A stretch of DNA of 6,887 nt, taken from Hydrogenophaga sp. Lineage in GTDB: Bacteria > Pseudomonadota > Gammaproteobacteria > Burkholderiales > Burkholderiaceae_C. The position numbers and the translations under genes were made by a program. Numbering within the stretch: position 1 is the first letter of the stretch; each line of letters opens with the position of its first letter. Of this stretch, positions 5,803-6,887 are shown in pieces. Location: contig JAUXXN010000586.1 of assembly GCA_030684755.1 (NCBI GenBank), positions 1-6,887 of the forward strand, in the 5' to 3' direction. The notes beneath the pieces are model-generated. The model was not told the origin of the DNA. It made no database searches and saw nothing but the letters and a program-made list of their open reading frames with translations.

Positions 5803-6887
5803 ATGACATCTGGCAAATCACCCGAACAACCTTGGCAAGAAGCTGCCCAAGAGTTTCAGAAAAATCTGATTGCGCAATGGACTCAGGCCGCTCAGGCCTT
5901 TCCTGGTGCAGTCCAGGCTGGCACACAGGGTAGTGCAGACCCATTTGCCGCCTTCAAATCTTTTATGCCGCAAAGCGGATCGGCAAACCCCTTCGGCATG
6001 GCCATGCCCAACATGGGTGCCGGCATGCCCAACATGGCCAGCATGGGCGATCTGTTCTCCAAGGCTGCGGGCCAGAAGGTAAGCTTCGACCCTTCCAAAA
6101 TGCTTGAGATTCAAAACACCTACCTCAAAGAGGTGGCAGGCCTTTGGAATCAAGGGCTCGACACAAAACCCGTGAATGACCGCCGTTTTTCAGCAGACGC
6201 TTGGGCCAGTAACCCAGTCGCGGCATTTTCTGCAGCAGCCTATTTGCTCAACGCCCGTACGCTGATGTCCATGGCCGATGCGGTAGAGGGTGACGCCAAA
6301 ACCAAAACCCGCGTGCGCTTTGCGGTGCAGCAATGGATCGACGCCAGCGCACCCAGCAACTTCTTGGCCTTCAATGCCGATGCGCAAAAGAAAGCCATTG
6401 AAACCAAAGGCGAAAGCATCGCCAAAGGCATGGCCAACCTGCTGCACGACATGAAGCAGGGTCATGTGTCCCTGACGGATGAAAGCGATTTCGAGGTGGG
6501 CAAAAACGTGGCCACCACCGAAGGCGCCGTGGTGTTTGAGAACGAGTTGTTTCAGCTGATCGAATACAAACCGCTCACAGCCAAGGTGTACGAGCGCCCA
6601 TTCCTGCTGGTGCCGCCTTGTATCAACAAGTTCTACATTCTCGATCTGCAGCCTGCCAATTCGGTGATTCGTTTTTGCGTAGATCAGGGCCACCGCACCT
6701 TTGTGGTGAGCTGGCGCAACCCCGACGAGTCTTTGGCGAAAAAAAGCTGGGACAACTACATTGAAGACGCGGTCATCAAAGCCATCGGCGTCACGCGAGA
6801 CATCACGGGCGCGGAAACGGTCAACGCCTTGGGTTTCTGCGTAGGTGGCACCATGCTGAGCAACGCGCTCGCCGTGTTGGCCGCGCG
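5803..6887 (+). CDS. phaC: Class I poly(3-hydroxyalkanoate) synthase PhaC (C-terminus cut by window edge)
   Basis: The enzyme polymerises 3-hydroxyacyl-CoA, typically 3-hydroxybutyryl-CoA, into PHA on the surface of storage granules. The window holds 361 complete codons of a protein that in class I is usually about 550-600 residues. After a variable N-terminus (1-100) comes the PhaC N-domain, with APSNFL near Pro184, FEVGKNVATTEGAVVFENELFQ, VPPCINKFYILDLQP from Val270 and VVSWRNPD. The lipase-like box GFCVGGT carries the nucleophile Cys346. The catalytic Asp and His lie beyond the edge. The start at 5803 has GGAGA five bases upstream. The N-terminal segment 65-81 is unusually Met-rich with a repeated Met-Pro-Asn-Met. 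Class I is favoured over class III by the long N-terminus and over class II by the FCVGG form. phaA/phaB-type genes would be expected downstream but are not visible. Confidence 0.96.
   Translation, partial: MTSGKSPEQPWQEAAQEFQKNLIAQWTQAAQAFPGAVQAGTQGSADPFAAFKSFMPQSGSANPFGMAMPNMGAGMPNMASMGDLFSKAAGQKVSFDPSKMLEIQNTYLKEVAGLWNQGLDTKPVNDRRFSADAWASNPVAAFSAAAYLLNARTLMSMADAVEGDAKTKTRVRFAVQQWIDASAPSNFLAFNADAQKKAIETKGESIAKGMANLLHDMKQGHVSLTDESDFEVGKNVATTEGAVVFENELFQLIEYKPLTAKVYERPFLLVPPCINKFYILDLQPANSVIRFCVDQGHRTFVVSWRNPDESLAKKSWDNYIEDAVIKAIGVTRDITGAETVNALGFCVGGTMLSNALAVLAA

Noticed and set aside
6190..6693. 167-codon minus-strand open frame inside phaC
   Set aside because: It is the complement of conserved PhaC coding sequence; the composition has no domain character.
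1..6887. A defence island, mobile element, CRISPR array or RNA gene
   Set aside because: No integrase, transposase, terminal repeats, spaced direct repeats or tRNA-like structure was found. Apart from the fusion enzyme the genes are ordinary metabolic or membrane genes.

Overview
This GC-rich window looks like chromosomal DNA of a betaproteobacterium, most likely a Burkholderiales/Comamonadaceae member. The evidence is a class I polyhydroxyalkanoate (PHA) synthase preceded by a pgeF (YfiH) homologue, a bacterial-type maleylacetoacetate isomerase, and a tight genome with high-GC codon choice. I see no rRNA, tRNA, CRISPR array, insertion sequence or phage remnant. The taxon is an inference from protein character, not from a marker gene.

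Layout. On the minus strand, the left edge cuts a membrane redox protein (1-861). It has a signal sequence, a CPYC glutaredoxin-like domain and a DsbD/CcdA-like membrane domain. Behind a 143-base gap, also on the minus strand, lies a three-module lipid enzyme (1005-3863): acyl carrier protein, fatty acyl-AMP ligase-like enzyme, then a PlsC-type acyltransferase with a membrane helix. A 114-base divergent region (3864-3977) separates it from a plus-strand pair, maiA (3978-4619) and pgeF (4619-5419). Their stop and start codons overlap as TGATG, so they are probably one transcript. A small minus-strand two-helix membrane protein with a GTG start (5339-5674) converges on pgeF and overlaps its 3' end by 81 bases. 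A 128-base divergent region (5675-5802) contains a 7-bp inverted repeat and a possible -10 box. It leads into phaC (5803 to the right edge), whose lipase-like box GFCVGG is just inside the window.

How the genes relate. There is no single pathway here. maiA belongs to aromatic amino acid/homogentisate or gentisate catabolism. pgeF is a purine nucleoside phosphorylase/peptidoglycan editing factor family gene often found near phaC in this order. phaC starts carbon storage. The most interesting item is the ACP-ligase-acyltransferase fusion, which has all three active-site signatures intact and could activate, carry and transfer an acyl chain within one polypeptide; its acceptor cannot be told from sequence. 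Smaller points are a possibly leaderless maiA, a Met-rich duplicated stretch in the PhaC N-terminus, and the inverted repeat before phaC.
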